A stretch of DNA of 32,260 bases, taken from NCBI GenBank assembly GCA_025351965.1, contig JANXUX010000404.1, positions 1 to 32,260 of the forward strand, given 5' to 3'. The position numbers were made by a program, and so were the translations under genes. This DNA is from Actinomycetes bacterium (GTDB taxonomy: Bacteria; Actinomycetota; Acidimicrobiia; Acidimicrobiales; Ilumatobacteraceae). Below, one piece after another: positions 1 through 7,648 of the stretch. Numbering within the stretch: position 1 is the first letter of the stretch; the number at the start of each line of letters is the position of its first letter. The notes beneath the pieces were generated by a model. The model saw nothing but the letters and a program-made list of their open reading frames with translations. It was not told where the DNA came from and made no database searches.

Positions 1-525
1 TCGGCTGCGCGTCGCGGCCCGGATCGTCAGGCCGATCAACCAGCCGAGTGCCGCCCACGGCAGCAGCATCGCCGAGGTGCGCGACACATACGGCAGTACA
101 TAGGGCGAGAGCTGGTAGAACAGCGCGGCGATGAGTGCACCGACAGCGGGCAGGCCGAGGTGCTTGGCCGCCCAGCGGACGCCGAGGCCACCGGCGACGA
201 ACAACGTGCCGAGCCACAGCCGCTGGGCGATCCAGTCGGGCGCGCCGATCCAGCTGAAGAACGAGTACCACGGTCCGGACGGCCACAGGTAGCTCAGCGT
301 CTGGTGCGGGACCCACCCTGCGAACTGACGGCCGTCCCAGCTGGAGAGCGCGTCTCCGGTGAGCCGGGCCGGATCGAAGTAGAGGTAGAGCTTGGTGTCT
401 GCCGGCATCTTGCCCCGTGACGACAGCAGTGCCGGTACGTATGCGAGAGCAACCAGCAACGCCACGTGGAGCACGTTCTGGTAGCGCTTGATTCGGGCGA
501 GAAGTGCTGGGGACGAGGAGTTCAT
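1..525 (-). CDS. AftD-like arabinofuranosyltransferase, N-terminal part (truncated by window edge)
   Basis: This is the first 175 codons of a membrane glycosyltransferase that continues past base 1. Translation from the ATG at 525 gives a short cytosolic start (MNSSSPALLARIKRYQN), a membrane helix (about residues 16-35), then an acidic extracytoplasmic loop with DTKLYLYFDPARL and SWDGRQFAGWVPHQ, followed by PSGPWYSFF and further hydrophobic segments. This layout resembles the large GT-C enzyme AftD, the alpha-(1->3)-arabinofuranosyltransferase that decorates arabinogalactan and lipoarabinomannan from decaprenyl-phosphoarabinose. That family is far longer (over 1000 residues), so most of the gene lies outside. 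A -10-like TAGATT (558-563, minus strand) lies 32 bases upstream. The neighbouring polyprenol-phosphate mannose synthase fits a lipid-linked sugar pathway. The family call is from recognised motifs, and the exact linkage made is unknown. Confidence 0.72.
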   Translation of the reverse strand, partial: MNSSSPALLARIKRYQNVLHVALLVALAYVPALLSSRGKMPADTKLYLYFDPARLTGDALSSWDGRQFAGWVPHQTLSYLWPSGPWYSFFSWIGAPDWIAQRLWLGTLFVAGGLGVRWAAKHLGLPAVGALIAALFYQLSPYVLPYVSRTSAMLLPWAALGWLIGLTIRAATRSR

Positions 526-612
526 GTGTTCGGGCGGCCGGCTCGGCCAGCGGCGGCAATCTAACACGGGGTTTGGGTGGCGAGACGTTCGCCCGCAGTA
601 GCGTGGCCGCTC
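526..612. promoter_or_regulatory. Divergent promoter region
   Basis: The gap between two divergent glycosylation genes carries one -10-like hexamer for each direction. TAGATT reads on the minus strand at 563-558 (towards the AftD-like gene, about 32 bases before its ATG). TAGCGT reads on the plus strand at 599-604, eight bases before the GTG at 613. The plus-strand arrangement implies a leaderless or nearly leaderless mRNA. No convincing -35 box or Shine-Dalgarno sequence is visible. Confidence 0.5.
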
Positions 613-1368
613 GTGCAGTCGGTCGTTGTCGTCCCCACATACCAGGAGTCGGAGAACATCGTCCGCTTCCTCACCGAGGTGCGCAGGTCGGTACCGGACG
701 CATACGTGTTGATCGTCGACGACGACAGCCCGGACGGCACCGGGGCGCTCGCCGATCGTGTCGCCTCCGAGCTCGGCAACATCGTGGTCATCCACCGTGT
801 CGACAAGCGCGGTCTCGGCAGCGCCTATCGCGACGGGTTCGCCGCGGTGCTGGGCGGCACGATCCTCGACGGAGAGTGCGACATCGTCATCTCGATGGAC
901 TGCGACTTCTCCCACGATCCGGCTGCGATCCCGGCGTTCATCGCGCGCATCGAGCAGGGTGCGGACTGCGTCGTGGGCTCGCGCTACGTGCTGGGTGGAA
1001 AGACCGTGAACTGGCCGCTGCACCGCCGCCTGCTGTCACGCTGGGGCAACCGATACACCAGCGGCGTGCTCGGGCTGCACATCCACGACTGCACATCCGG
1101 CTTCCGCGCCTATCGGACAACGGCGCTCGCCTCGATCGCTCCGACGTCGACGGCTGCGGAGGGCTACGCCTTCCTCACCGAACTCGTGCGCAGGCTGATC
1201 GCCGGGGGTCACTCTGTGGTCGAGCAACCAATCACGTTCGTCGACCGCGAGCTCGGGACGTCGAAGATGTCCGGAGCGATCATCGTCGAGTCGATGATGC
1301 TCGTGACCCGCTGGGCCCTCGTCGACACCTGGGCCAAGCTCCGCCATCGCCGTACCCGACCCCACTGA
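613..1368 (+). CDS. Polyprenol monophosphomannose synthase (GT2, Dpm1/Ppm1-like)
   Basis: A 251-residue GT2 glycosyltransferase that moves mannose from GDP-mannose to a polyprenyl phosphate at the cytosolic membrane face, supplying PPM to GT-C mannosyltransferases. Seen in the sequence are an N-terminal VVVVPTYQESENI nucleotide-binding strand, VDDDSPDGT, the metal-binding DxD region ISMDCDFSHDP (about residue 95), GSRY, and CTSGFRAY followed by GYAFLTEL, all typical of dolichyl-phosphate mannose synthases. It lacks the fused acyltransferase or C-terminal membrane domain found in some relatives. The frame opens with a GTG at 577, but I prefer GTG 613. It places the protein start just before the conserved strand and sits eight bases after TAGCGT (599-604). 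The nearby PIG-V and AftD-like proteins are plausible users of the product. Confidence 0.85.
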   Translation: MQSVVVVPTYQESENIVRFLTEVRRSVPDAYVLIVDDDSPDGTGALADRVASELGNIVVIHRVDKRGLGSAYRDGFAAVLGGTILDGECDIVISMDCDFSHDPAAIPAFIARIEQGADCVVGSRYVLGGKTVNWPLHRRLLSRWGNRYTSGVLGLHIHDCTSGFRAYRTTALASIAPTSTAAEGYAFLTELVRRLIAGGHSVVEQPITFVDRELGTSKMSGAIIVESMMLVTRWALVDTWAKLRHRRTRPH

Positions 1369-1392
1369 CCCCGCCTCTGTGCGGCCGAAGCG

Positions 1393-2733
1393 TCACGGGA
1401 TGGCGCCGAACACGCCGTAGAGGGCGGTGAGCGTCACCAGGCCAGCGGCACTGGCGCACAGGATGACGACCCACAGCTCGTGGGCGTGCGACTCGACGGC
1501 AACCGTGCCATTGGCGCCCGCTGTACCCGCTGCATCCAGGGCGACGGAGCGCGTGCGGGCCGACCGGTCCTCGAAGTCGACGAGCCAGGCTGCGGCGGAG
1601 ATCAGCAGTGGGAAGGCCGTGTACAAGAAGCGGGGCCGGGCGGTGACCGTGGCCGGGGCGAGCATCAGGATCAGGACCACGATCGTGTAGGTCGCAACCG
1701 GCCAGGGGAGACGTTTCTTGTGGGCCATCCAGACGAGGACGATCGTCGAGATGAACGAGACGGCCGTGATGACGTCGGTCGGCGACGAGAGCGGTCGGGT
1801 GAAGGCTTCAGCCGTGTTGCGCAGCGCCGTGAGCCCGAAGCTCGTGCCTTCGTGCCAGGCCTCGCTCTGGGTGCGGAACCAGACGAGCGTCTCGCCGGTG
1901 CGCCGCCAGAGGAAGAGGTGGAAGCCGATGAAGCCGATGGGTGCGATCACGGGCGCAACCAGGCTGCGCCAGCGGCGGTCCTGGATGATCGCGATGAGCG
2001 CGGCGATGGCGCAGGCGGCGATCAGAGCGATGCCGTTCGCTCGCGTCGCCGATCCGATCGTGGCGAGGATGCCGGCCGCCACCCACTGCTTGTGCTGCAG
2101 GCACAGCAGACAGGCTGCGGCGACGACGATGAGCGTCGCCTCGCTGTAGCTGAACGAGAGCACGAAACTCCCGGGGAACACGGCGAAGAGCAGCATCGCT
2201 CGGTAGGCGACGCGATCGTCGAACACGTTGCGCGCCAGTAGGCCGACGAGCAGGACGGCGACGGCGCCGAGGATGAAGTTGAGCAGCAGTCCGGCGAACA
2301 CGTCGCCGCCGGGCAGGATCTTGTCGAACCAGCGCACCAGCGCCGGATACACGGGAAAGAATGCGGTACGGGCCTGATAGTCGTCGAACGTGACGTGGGC
2401 GGGGACGTGCGACGGGTAGCTGTCGCGCACGATGGCGAAGTACCACTTGCCATCCCAGGAGGTCAGGACGTCGGTGATCTTGCTCACTGCATTCGTCGGT
2501 CGGGCGATGCCGTCGAGGCCGTCTTGGACCACCCGTTGGGCGGCCACCACGGCTGCGCCGGCGATCACGCACAGCCGGGCGAGCACGTACGCGACCAGTG
2601 CCCGGATCGAGAGGCGCTGCCAGCTGCGATCACTCCACAGCTCGGCGAGCCGGCCACGCGACGTCGCGGGATGTGACGGATCCGACGTGTCGAACGAGGT
2701 GCTGGATGTGTCGTCGGTGATGGTGTCGGTCAT
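1393..2733 (-). CDS. PIG-V family mannosyltransferase, integral membrane
   Basis: A 446-residue multipass membrane protein. After a hydrophilic Ser/Thr/Asp-rich start (residues 1-40) there are roughly ten hydrophobic helices. The first extracytoplasmic loop contains SWDGKWY (92-98) and, later, FFPVYP (125-130), the hallmark pair of PIG-V/GT-C enzymes; Asp94 is the likely metal or catalytic residue. Eukaryotic PIG-V adds the second mannose to GPI anchors. Bacterial relatives are thought to mannosylate lipids or proteins using polyprenyl-phosphomannose, which fits the mannose synthase gene converging on this one with a 24-base gap. The ATG at 2733 is the start. A -10-like TAGCGT lies at 2769-2764, giving a leader of about 25 bases with no strong Shine-Dalgarno. 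The acceptor substrate is unknown. Confidence 0.8.
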   Translation of the reverse strand: MTDTITDDTSSTSFDTSDPSHPATSRGRLAELWSDRSWQRLSIRALVAYVLARLCVIAGAAVVAAQRVVQDGLDGIARPTNAVSKITDVLTSWDGKWYFAIVRDSYPSHVPAHVTFDDYQARTAFFPVYPALVRWFDKILPGGDVFAGLLLNFILGAVAVLLVGLLARNVFDDRVAYRAMLLFAVFPGSFVLSFSYSEATLIVVAAACLLCLQHKQWVAAGILATIGSATRANGIALIAACAIAALIAIIQDRRWRSLVAPVIAPIGFIGFHLFLWRRTGETLVWFRTQSEAWHEGTSFGLTALRNTAEAFTRPLSSPTDVITAVSFISTIVLVWMAHKKRLPWPVATYTIVVLILMLAPATVTARPRFLYTAFPLLISAAAWLVDFEDRSARTRSVALDAAGTAGANGTVAVESHAHELWVVILCASAAGLVTLTALYGVFGAIP

Positions 2734-2763
2734 GGCTGGGAGAGCTGACGGTGCAGCGAGACG

Positions 2764-2769
2764 ACGCTA
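2764..2769 (-). promoter_or_regulatory. -10 box (TAGCGT) of the PIG-V gene
   Basis: TAGCGT on the minus strand, the same hexamer seen before the mannose synthase and creatininase genes. It lies about 30 bases upstream of the ATG at 2733. No -35 box is recognisable. Confidence 0.45.
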
Positions 2770-2839
2770 ACACGGCACCCGGCCGCGTCGACGTTCACAT
2801 CTGGCTGCTGACACATTCGGCCGACGGGGCGCACGCGGC

Positions 2840-3736
2840 TCAGCGGCGGTACATCGGCTGGATCCGCTGGCGCGGTCCGAACTTCGGCGCTGCGTGACCG
2901 TCTCGGGCGAGCAGCATCACCACCCGACCGCGCTGGCCGGCGTACGGCTCGAGCAGATCGAGCATGTGCTCGTCCGTCCCGCGAGGTTCGCCGGCGAGTG
3001 CCCAGGCGACCATGTTCTTGACGTGGTAGTCGCCGACCGGCACGGCGTCGGGGTCACCGTGGGAGGGCCCGAGCGCGGAGCCGATCGTCCACACCCCGAT
3101 GCCGCGGAGCAGCGCGAGCTTGGCTGCCGCGTCGGTGGACGACATCGCCGCCCACCCCTCGATGTGGCCTGCGTAGCGGGCGACCATGCGCAGCCCGTCG
3201 GCGCGCTTGGCCTCGATGCCGAGCGGGTGGTACCACCACGACGGCTTGTCGAGCAGATCCTGCGGCGCCGGGGGAAGCAGCATCGTTGAATCCGGACCCG
3301 GGGCCGGTCGACCGAGGCGCCGGGTGAGCGAGCTCCACTGCCGGAACGCTTCCAGACCGGTGACTCGTTGGCCGAGGATGACCGGGAGCAGCTCGTGGTA
3401 CAGCGTGCCGCTGGCCGCGATCCGCAGACCGGGGTGGTTGCGGTGGGCGCGGCTGACGTTGGGGTGGGCGTCGTCGGGACATGTGAACCCGCTGTCATGG
3501 CCGCCAACCAGCTGGGGAACGCGTGCCAGCATCCACGCCCCGCCGGGGCCCCACGCTTGGGCGTCCAGCTCGTCATGGCTCCAGCGCAGGTGGAGCGTCG
3601 CTGGTCCGTCGGGTGTCAACGTCGCTCGCCAGAACTCGCTCGGGGCGAGGCGCGTCGTGTGGTCGTGCCGTCCGTAGCGGTACACGGACAGCGTTGCCGC
3701 CAGGTTCGTGGTCGGATCGATCGCCACCGTGAGCAC
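2840..3736 (-). CDS. DNA-3-methyladenine glycosylase II-like (AlkA, HhH-GPD)
   Basis: A base-excision repair glycosylase predicted to release alkylated purines from DNA. Counting from the upstream GTG at 3745 (301 residues), it has ILGQRVT (123-129), a helix-hairpin-helix LLRGIGVWTIGSALG (212-226) and VPVGDYHVKN. Asp239 of the last motif is the expected catalytic aspartate of the HhH-GPD superfamily. The N-terminal 110 residues correspond to the AlkA-type N-domain, and the length fits AlkA (about 280-300). GTG 3745 lies inside a -10-like TACCGT (3749-3744), so I favour GTG 3736, seven bases downstream of that box, which gives a leaderless 298-residue protein. The gene diverges from the enoyl-CoA hydratase-like gene. 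No ada-type regulator is nearby. Confidence 0.8.
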   Translation of the reverse strand: MLTVAIDPTTNLAATLSVYRYGRHDHTTRLAPSEFWRATLTPDGPATLHLRWSHDELDAQAWGPGGAWMLARVPQLVGGHDSGFTCPDDAHPNVSRAHRNHPGLRIAASGTLYHELLPVILGQRVTGLEAFRQWSSLTRRLGRPAPGPDSTMLLPPAPQDLLDKPSWWYHPLGIEAKRADGLRMVARYAGHIEGWAAMSSTDAAAKLALLRGIGVWTIGSALGPSHGDPDAVPVGDYHVKNMVAWALAGEPRGTDEHMLDLLEPYAGQRGRVVMLLARDGHAAPKFGPRQRIQPMYRR

Positions 3737-3743
3737 GGGTCGC

Positions 3744-3749
3744 ACGGTA
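3744..3749 (-). promoter_or_regulatory. -10 box (TACCGT) of the AlkA-like gene
   Basis: TACCGT on the minus strand ends seven bases before GTG 3736. This spacing matches the other leaderless starts in the window and decides between the two candidate GTG starts. Confidence 0.45.
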
Positions 3750-3813
3750 GCCGGGGGGTGTGACGTTCGCTTCGATGGCCGCAGATACGACGTCCTCCGC
3801 GACGATGAACGCC

Positions 3814-4617
3814 ATGACCGACTCGCTGCAGATCTCCCGCCCCGCCCGAGGGATCACCCAGATCACCTTGAACCGGCCGGCGTCGCTGAACGCGATGACC
3901 AGCGAGTTGGTCCAGGATCTCCACGATGCGCTCGATGCAATCACCGTCGACCCGGACACCCGGGTCGTGGTGCTGACGGGTGCCGGCCGAGGGTTCTGCG
4001 CCGGCCTCGACCTCAGCGGGTACGGATCGGCGCCGCACACCGAGGGCCTCGGGCGCACGCAGACGTCGTTCGCCGTCCAGAAACACATCGCCGGGCTGAT
4101 CCCGAAGATGCGCGCCCTTCCGCAGCCGATCATCGCGGCCGTCAACGGTGCTGCGGCTGGCGGCGGATTGGCGCTCGTGCTCGGCTCGGACATCCGACTC
4201 GCAGCACGGACGGCCAAGTTCAATGCAGCGTTCATCCGAATCGGGCTGTCGGCGTGTGACATCGGTACCAGCTGGATCCTGCCGCGCGTCGTCGGAGTCG
4301 CCCGTGCCCAGGAACTGATGTTGACGGGCCGGGTGTTCGAGGTCGACGAGGCCTACCGGATCGGGCTCGTCGTCGAGGTCCATGACGCCGACGCGCTCCT
4401 CCCGGCGGCATACGCGAAGGCCGCCCAGGTCATGCTCAACGCACCGATGGGCGTGGCGATGACCAAGGAGGCGATGTGGACAGCGCTCGAAGTCCCGATG
4501 CAGGCCGCGATCGACATCGAGAACCGTCAGCAGATCATGCTCAGCCAGACCTTCGATCACCGTGAGGCGATGACGGCTTTCCTCGAACGTCGGGCACCGG
4601 AGTATCGCAACAGCTGA
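3814..4617 (+). CDS. Enoyl-CoA hydratase/isomerase family protein
   Basis: A 267-residue crotonase-fold protein acting on acyl-CoA thioesters. The two oxyanion-hole segments are clear: GAGRGFCAGLDL (56-67) and NGAAAGGGLALVLGSDIRLAA (111-131). The helix AQELMLTG keeps the glutamate matching Glu164 of rat mitochondrial hydratase. The position matching Glu144 is Phe140, and the following segment reads IGLSACDIGTSWILPR, a CDxGxSW type common in actinobacterial EchA paralogues. True hydratase activity is therefore uncertain, and isomerase or another crotonase chemistry is possible. Four in-frame starts exist (GTG 3760, ATG 3775, ATG 3805, ATG 3814). ATG 3814 puts the first beta strand at the usual distance. 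No beta-oxidation partner lies nearby. Confidence 0.85.
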   Translation: MTDSLQISRPARGITQITLNRPASLNAMTSELVQDLHDALDAITVDPDTRVVVLTGAGRGFCAGLDLSGYGSAPHTEGLGRTQTSFAVQKHIAGLIPKMRALPQPIIAAVNGAAAGGGLALVLGSDIRLAARTAKFNAAFIRIGLSACDIGTSWILPRVVGVARAQELMLTGRVFEVDEAYRIGLVVEVHDADALLPAAYAKAAQVMLNAPMGVAMTKEAMWTALEVPMQAAIDIENRQQIMLSQTFDHREAMTAFLERRAPEYRNS

Positions 4618-4650
4618 CCCCTGACCGAGATCACCCTGTTGTCCGAGGGT

Positions 4651-4690
4651 GTCAGCGGGCGTCAGAGGGCGTCAGGGGGCATCAGAGGAC
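4651..4690. repeat. Four tandem 10-bp repeats across the SGNH stop codon
   Basis: Four consecutive decamers follow the pattern rTCAgngGrC: GTCAGCGGGC, GTCAGAGGGC, GTCAGGGGGC and ATCAGAGGAC. On the minus strand each carries TGA. The first TGA read by the ribosome (4684-4682) is the stop of the SGNH hydrolase gene. The remaining copies place TGA in the other frames, because 10 is not a multiple of three. Confidence 0.7.
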
Positions 4691-5446
4691 GTAGCGGATC
4701 GCCCGGGCCAGTTCCCTGCGCGCGCTCGATGTCTGGTGTTCCTCGTCGGCAACATAGGGCCCGATGATCGGGATGATCGTCACCGGCCAGGAGCGTTCGA
4801 GATCGGCGATCGCCTGCTGCGTGGCGCACAGTTCGTCGTGTCGTGCGCCGAGCAGCGCCTTGGCCTCGGGCGTGCTCGGGCCCGTGCACAGCTGGAAGTT
4901 CGGATACGGAGCGACGAGGACGATGAGGCGGTGCACGAGGTGCGAGATCCGCTGGTGGAGCGCCTCCAGGCGGGCGAGGATGACCACGTCGTCGACACCG
5001 GGGGAGTGCCAGCCGCCGATGCTCGACAGGATCACTGTGTCGTTCTGGCGCAGCGCGGCCTCGGTGACGAACCGGTCGGCAAGATTGTCGCCGTGCACAT
5101 CGGCCACCCAGGCACCGGGGAAGGCGACGCACGTCGCTGTGAGGAACTGAGGACACAGCCCGGCGGTGATGGAGTCACCGATGAGGACCAACCGACCGCT
5201 GCCGAAGCGACGGTGGGCTTGTCCGAACTGGACCGGCTGGGCCCCGGCGACGAGAGTCGTGATCAGGTGATCCACGGGACGGACGGGCTCGACCGGAGTG
5301 CCGGACGAGTGGCCCGGCGCCGACGCGATCGAGGTCCCCGGGTCGCTGGACGCGACGGTGATGACCGACGCGAGGCAGACGAGAGAGATGACGACGAGCG
5401 CGCGGGCACCACCAATCAACCGTCCTCCGCCGAGCCGCCAAGCCAC
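4682..5446 (-). CDS. Secreted or membrane-anchored SGNH/GDSL-type hydrolase
   Basis: A 254-residue protein with an N-terminal hydrophobic segment (about 13-34) acting as signal peptide or anchor, a Pro/Ser/Thr-rich spacer, then an SGNH-like domain. LVLIGDSITAG (87-96) is block I with Ser92 as nucleophile, PGAWVAD (110-116) matches block II, and DEEH (234-237), followed by SSARRELARAI, matches the block V DxxH dyad. Block III, normally GxND, reads IGGWHSPG (143-150), so the oxyanion asparagine is not evident. An esterase, acetylesterase or acyltransferase role on envelope glycans is likely but not proven. GTG 5446 lies seven bases after a TACTGT box (5459-5454), implying a leaderless mRNA. Tandem repeats span its stop codon. 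Confidence 0.68.
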   Translation of the reverse strand: MAWRLGGGRLIGGARALVVISLVCLASVITVASSDPGTSIASAPGHSSGTPVEPVRPVDHLITTLVAGAQPVQFGQAHRRFGSGRLVLIGDSITAGLCPQFLTATCVAFPGAWVADVHGDNLADRFVTEAALRQNDTVILSSIGGWHSPGVDDVVILARLEALHQRISHLVHRLIVLVAPYPNFQLCTGPSTPEAKALLGARHDELCATQQAIADLERSWPVTIIPIIGPYVADEEHQTSSARRELARAIRYVL

Positions 5447-5453
5447 GACCCGA

Positions 5454-5459
5454 ACAGTA
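5454..5459 (-). promoter_or_regulatory. -10 box (TACTGT) of the SGNH hydrolase gene
   Basis: TACTGT on the minus strand, seven bases before the GTG start at 5446. The same hexamer occurs upstream of the ABC binding-protein gene (11696-11691). Confidence 0.45.
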
Positions 5460-5513
5460 GTCCTCGACAGTCCTGATCTGTGCGTCGGACGGCCGTCACC
5501 GCGCCGGCGCCGT

Positions 5514-6545
5514 TCAGTTGGAGGAGGAGCGGACCGTCACCGGGGCGTCGCCACCGTGCACGGGGTAGTGGCAGGCGACGAAGTGCCCGTCGCCGATCTC
5601 GCGCAGCAGTGGTTCTTCGGCCGAGCAGCGCTCTTGCGCGGCCGGGCATCGGGTGTTGAAGCGGCAGCCAGACGGGGGGAACACCGGCGATGGCGGTTCG
5701 CCCTCGATCGGGTGGCGCTTGACCGCGACGGACGGGTCGGGCACGGGGATGGAGCTGAGCAGTACGTTCGTGTAGTGGTGCGCCGGCGCCCGGTAGAGCT
5801 CGTCCGAGCCGGCGACCTCGCAGATCTTGCCGAGATACATCACTGCGACTCGGTCGCTGATGTTCTTGACCACGGCGAGGTCATGGGCGATGAACACGAG
5901 CGTCAGTCCGTAGCGCTGTTTGAGGTCCTCGAGCAGGTTGAGGACCTGCGCTTGCACACTGACGTCGAGGGCCGAGACCGGCTCGTCGCAGATGATCATC
6001 GAGGGATCGAGCACGAGTGACCGGGCGATGCTGATCCGCTGGCACTGGCCACCACTGAACTGGTGCGGCTGGCTTTCGGCGGCGCGTTGTGGGTCGATGC
6101 CGACCTCGTCGAGGACCCGGTCGACCTGGTCGTTGCGTTGGCTCTTGCTGCCGCGGCCCCAGATCGTCAGCGGCTCCATGACGATGTCGCGGACCTTACG
6201 GCGCGGGTTCAGCGATGAGATCGGGTCCTGGAAGATCATCTGCATCCGGGTTCGGGCTTCACGCATGGTGTCGCCACCCATGCTCGTCAGTTCCTTGCCC
6301 TCGAACATGACCGAACCCGATGTCGGGCGGGGGAGCTGCATGATTGCTCGGCCGGTGGTGCTCTTGCCGCAGCCGGACTCGCCGACGAGACCGAGTGTCT
6401 CGCCACGCAGGACGTCGAGGCTGATCCCACTCACGGCGTTGACCTTGAGCCCGGTGCGTCCGACGGGGAACTCGACGACGAGGTTCTCGACGCGCAGCAG
6501 CGCGTCCGAGGCGCTGCGCAGATGAGCGGTACCGGTACCGGCCAT
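5514..6545 (-). CDS. Oligopeptide/dipeptide-type ABC transporter ATPase (DppF/OppF-like)
   Basis: The second of two ATPases of a Dpp/Opp-type importer, 343 residues. It shows Walker A GESGCGKSTT, signature FSGGQCQRISIARSL, Walker B MIICDEPVSALD and the H-switch VFIAHDLAVV, plus the oligopeptide-transporter C-terminal extension with GCRFNTRCPAAQERC. The signature has Cys where SGGQRQR is usual (SGGQCQR), a conservative oddity outside the core LSGGQ. The start ATG (6545-6543) shares one base with the TGA of the upstream ATPase gene (6547-6545), so translation is likely coupled. An in-frame extension upstream to 6662 runs inside the neighbour and is not credible. It is the last gene of the five-gene transporter operon. 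Confidence 0.92.
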   Translation of the reverse strand: MAGTGTAHLRSASDALLRVENLVVEFPVGRTGLKVNAVSGISLDVLRGETLGLVGESGCGKSTTGRAIMQLPRPTSGSVMFEGKELTSMGGDTMREARTRMQMIFQDPISSLNPRRKVRDIVMEPLTIWGRGSKSQRNDQVDRVLDEVGIDPQRAAESQPHQFSGGQCQRISIARSLVLDPSMIICDEPVSALDVSVQAQVLNLLEDLKQRYGLTLVFIAHDLAVVKNISDRVAVMYLGKICEVAGSDELYRAPAHHYTNVLLSSIPVPDPSVAVKRHPIEGEPPSPVFPPSGCRFNTRCPAAQERCSAEEPLLREIGDGHFVACHYPVHGGDAPVTVRSSSN

Positions 6546-7648
6546 CAGCGTGCCTCGCCGATGCTCACGGGGACCTCCGTCGGTGCGGCGGACGCCATGG
6601 CCTTGGCGGCGTTGCGCTCCTTGGACTCGAAGTACTCCGGGCTGCCGACCGGATACCAGCACCGGAAGAAGTGGCCGGGCAGGTCCGATTGCTGCAATTG
6701 AGGCATTTCGTTCTCACACTTCTCTCGGACGTACGGGCAACGCGGCGCGAACCGGCAGCCCTTCGGCGGGTGCACGAGATCGGGTGGACGGCCACCGATG
6801 GCCGTCAGCCGGGTGTGGCTCGGGTCCTCGATCTTGGGGATGCTCTGCATGAGCGCCTCGGTGTAGGGCATCTTCATGTTCGCGAACAGCACGCGGGTCG
6901 GGGCCATCTCGACGAGTTGGCCGCCGTACATCACGGCGATGTCGTCGGTGTGGCCGGCCACGACACCGAGGTCGTGGGTGACCAGGATCAGCGACATGTT
7001 GCGGTCCTTGCGCTGCTCGTTGAGCAGGTCGAGGATCTGGGCCTGGACGGTCACGTCGAGGGCGGTGGTCGGCTCGTCGGCGAACAACGCAGTCGGACCG
7101 CACGCGAGGGCGATGGCGATCATCACCCGTTGGCGCATGCCGCCGGACAATTCGTGGGGATACTGCGCCAGTCGACGATGGGCTTCGGGGATGCGCACGT
7201 CCTGCAGCAACTTCTCCGCCGTCGCCATCGCCGAGGTCTTGTCCATTCCGAGATGGATCTTCAGCGGCTCGGCGATCTGTTGACCGATTTTCATCAGTGG
7301 GTTGAGCGACGTCATCGGATCCTGGAAGATCATCGCCATCTCTTTGCCCCAGATGTGGCGCATCTGCTTGCGGCCGAGGTTGCCGATCTCTCGTCCCTCG
7401 AACTTGATGCTGCCCGACCGGACGGCGCCCTTCGGTGGGAGCAGGCCCATGATCGATCGAGACAGGATCGTCTTGCCCGATCCGCTCTCACCGACGATGC
7501 CGAGGGCCTTGCCGCGGTCGAGGTTGAAGGTGACGCCGTCGACGGCGCGGACGAGGCCGCGGGCCGTTCGGAAGTGGGTCTTGACGTCGGTGAGCTCGAG
7601 CAGTGGATCGGTGATGTCGCGGCTCGCGGCCTGACTGACGTTGCTCAT
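6545..7648 (-). CDS. Oligopeptide/dipeptide-type ABC transporter ATPase (DppD/OppD-like)
   Basis: A 367-residue first ATPase of the importer. Visible motifs are Walker A GESGSGKTILSR, signature ELSGGMRQRVMIAIAL, Walker B LFADEPTTALD and H-switch ILVTHDLGVV, followed by the family's C-terminal KGCRFAPRCPYVREKC cysteine motif, which in relatives binds an Fe-S cluster. The start ATG at 7648 overlaps the permease stop by four bases (ATGA) and has a good Shine-Dalgarno GGAGG about seven bases upstream. It pairs with the downstream DppF-like ATPase to form the nucleotide-binding heterodimer on the cytosolic side. Confidence 0.93.
   Translation of the reverse strand: MSNVSQAASRDITDPLLELTDVKTHFRTARGLVRAVDGVTFNLDRGKALGIVGESGSGKTILSRSIMGLLPPKGAVRSGSIKFEGREIGNLGRKQMRHIWGKEMAMIFQDPMTSLNPLMKIGQQIAEPLKIHLGMDKTSAMATAEKLLQDVRIPEAHRRLAQYPHELSGGMRQRVMIAIALACGPTALFADEPTTALDVTVQAQILDLLNEQRKDRNMSLILVTHDLGVVAGHTDDIAVMYGGQLVEMAPTRVLFANMKMPYTEALMQSIPKIEDPSHTRLTAIGGRPPDLVHPPKGCRFAPRCPYVREKCENEMPQLQQSDLPGHFFRCWYPVGSPEYFESKERNAAKAMASAAPTEVPVSIGEAR

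Noticed and set aside
5488-5497. GACGGCCGTC palindrome downstream of the DppF-like gene
   Set aside because: At ten bases in GC-rich DNA it is likely by chance, and it has no spacer or T-run to act as a terminator.
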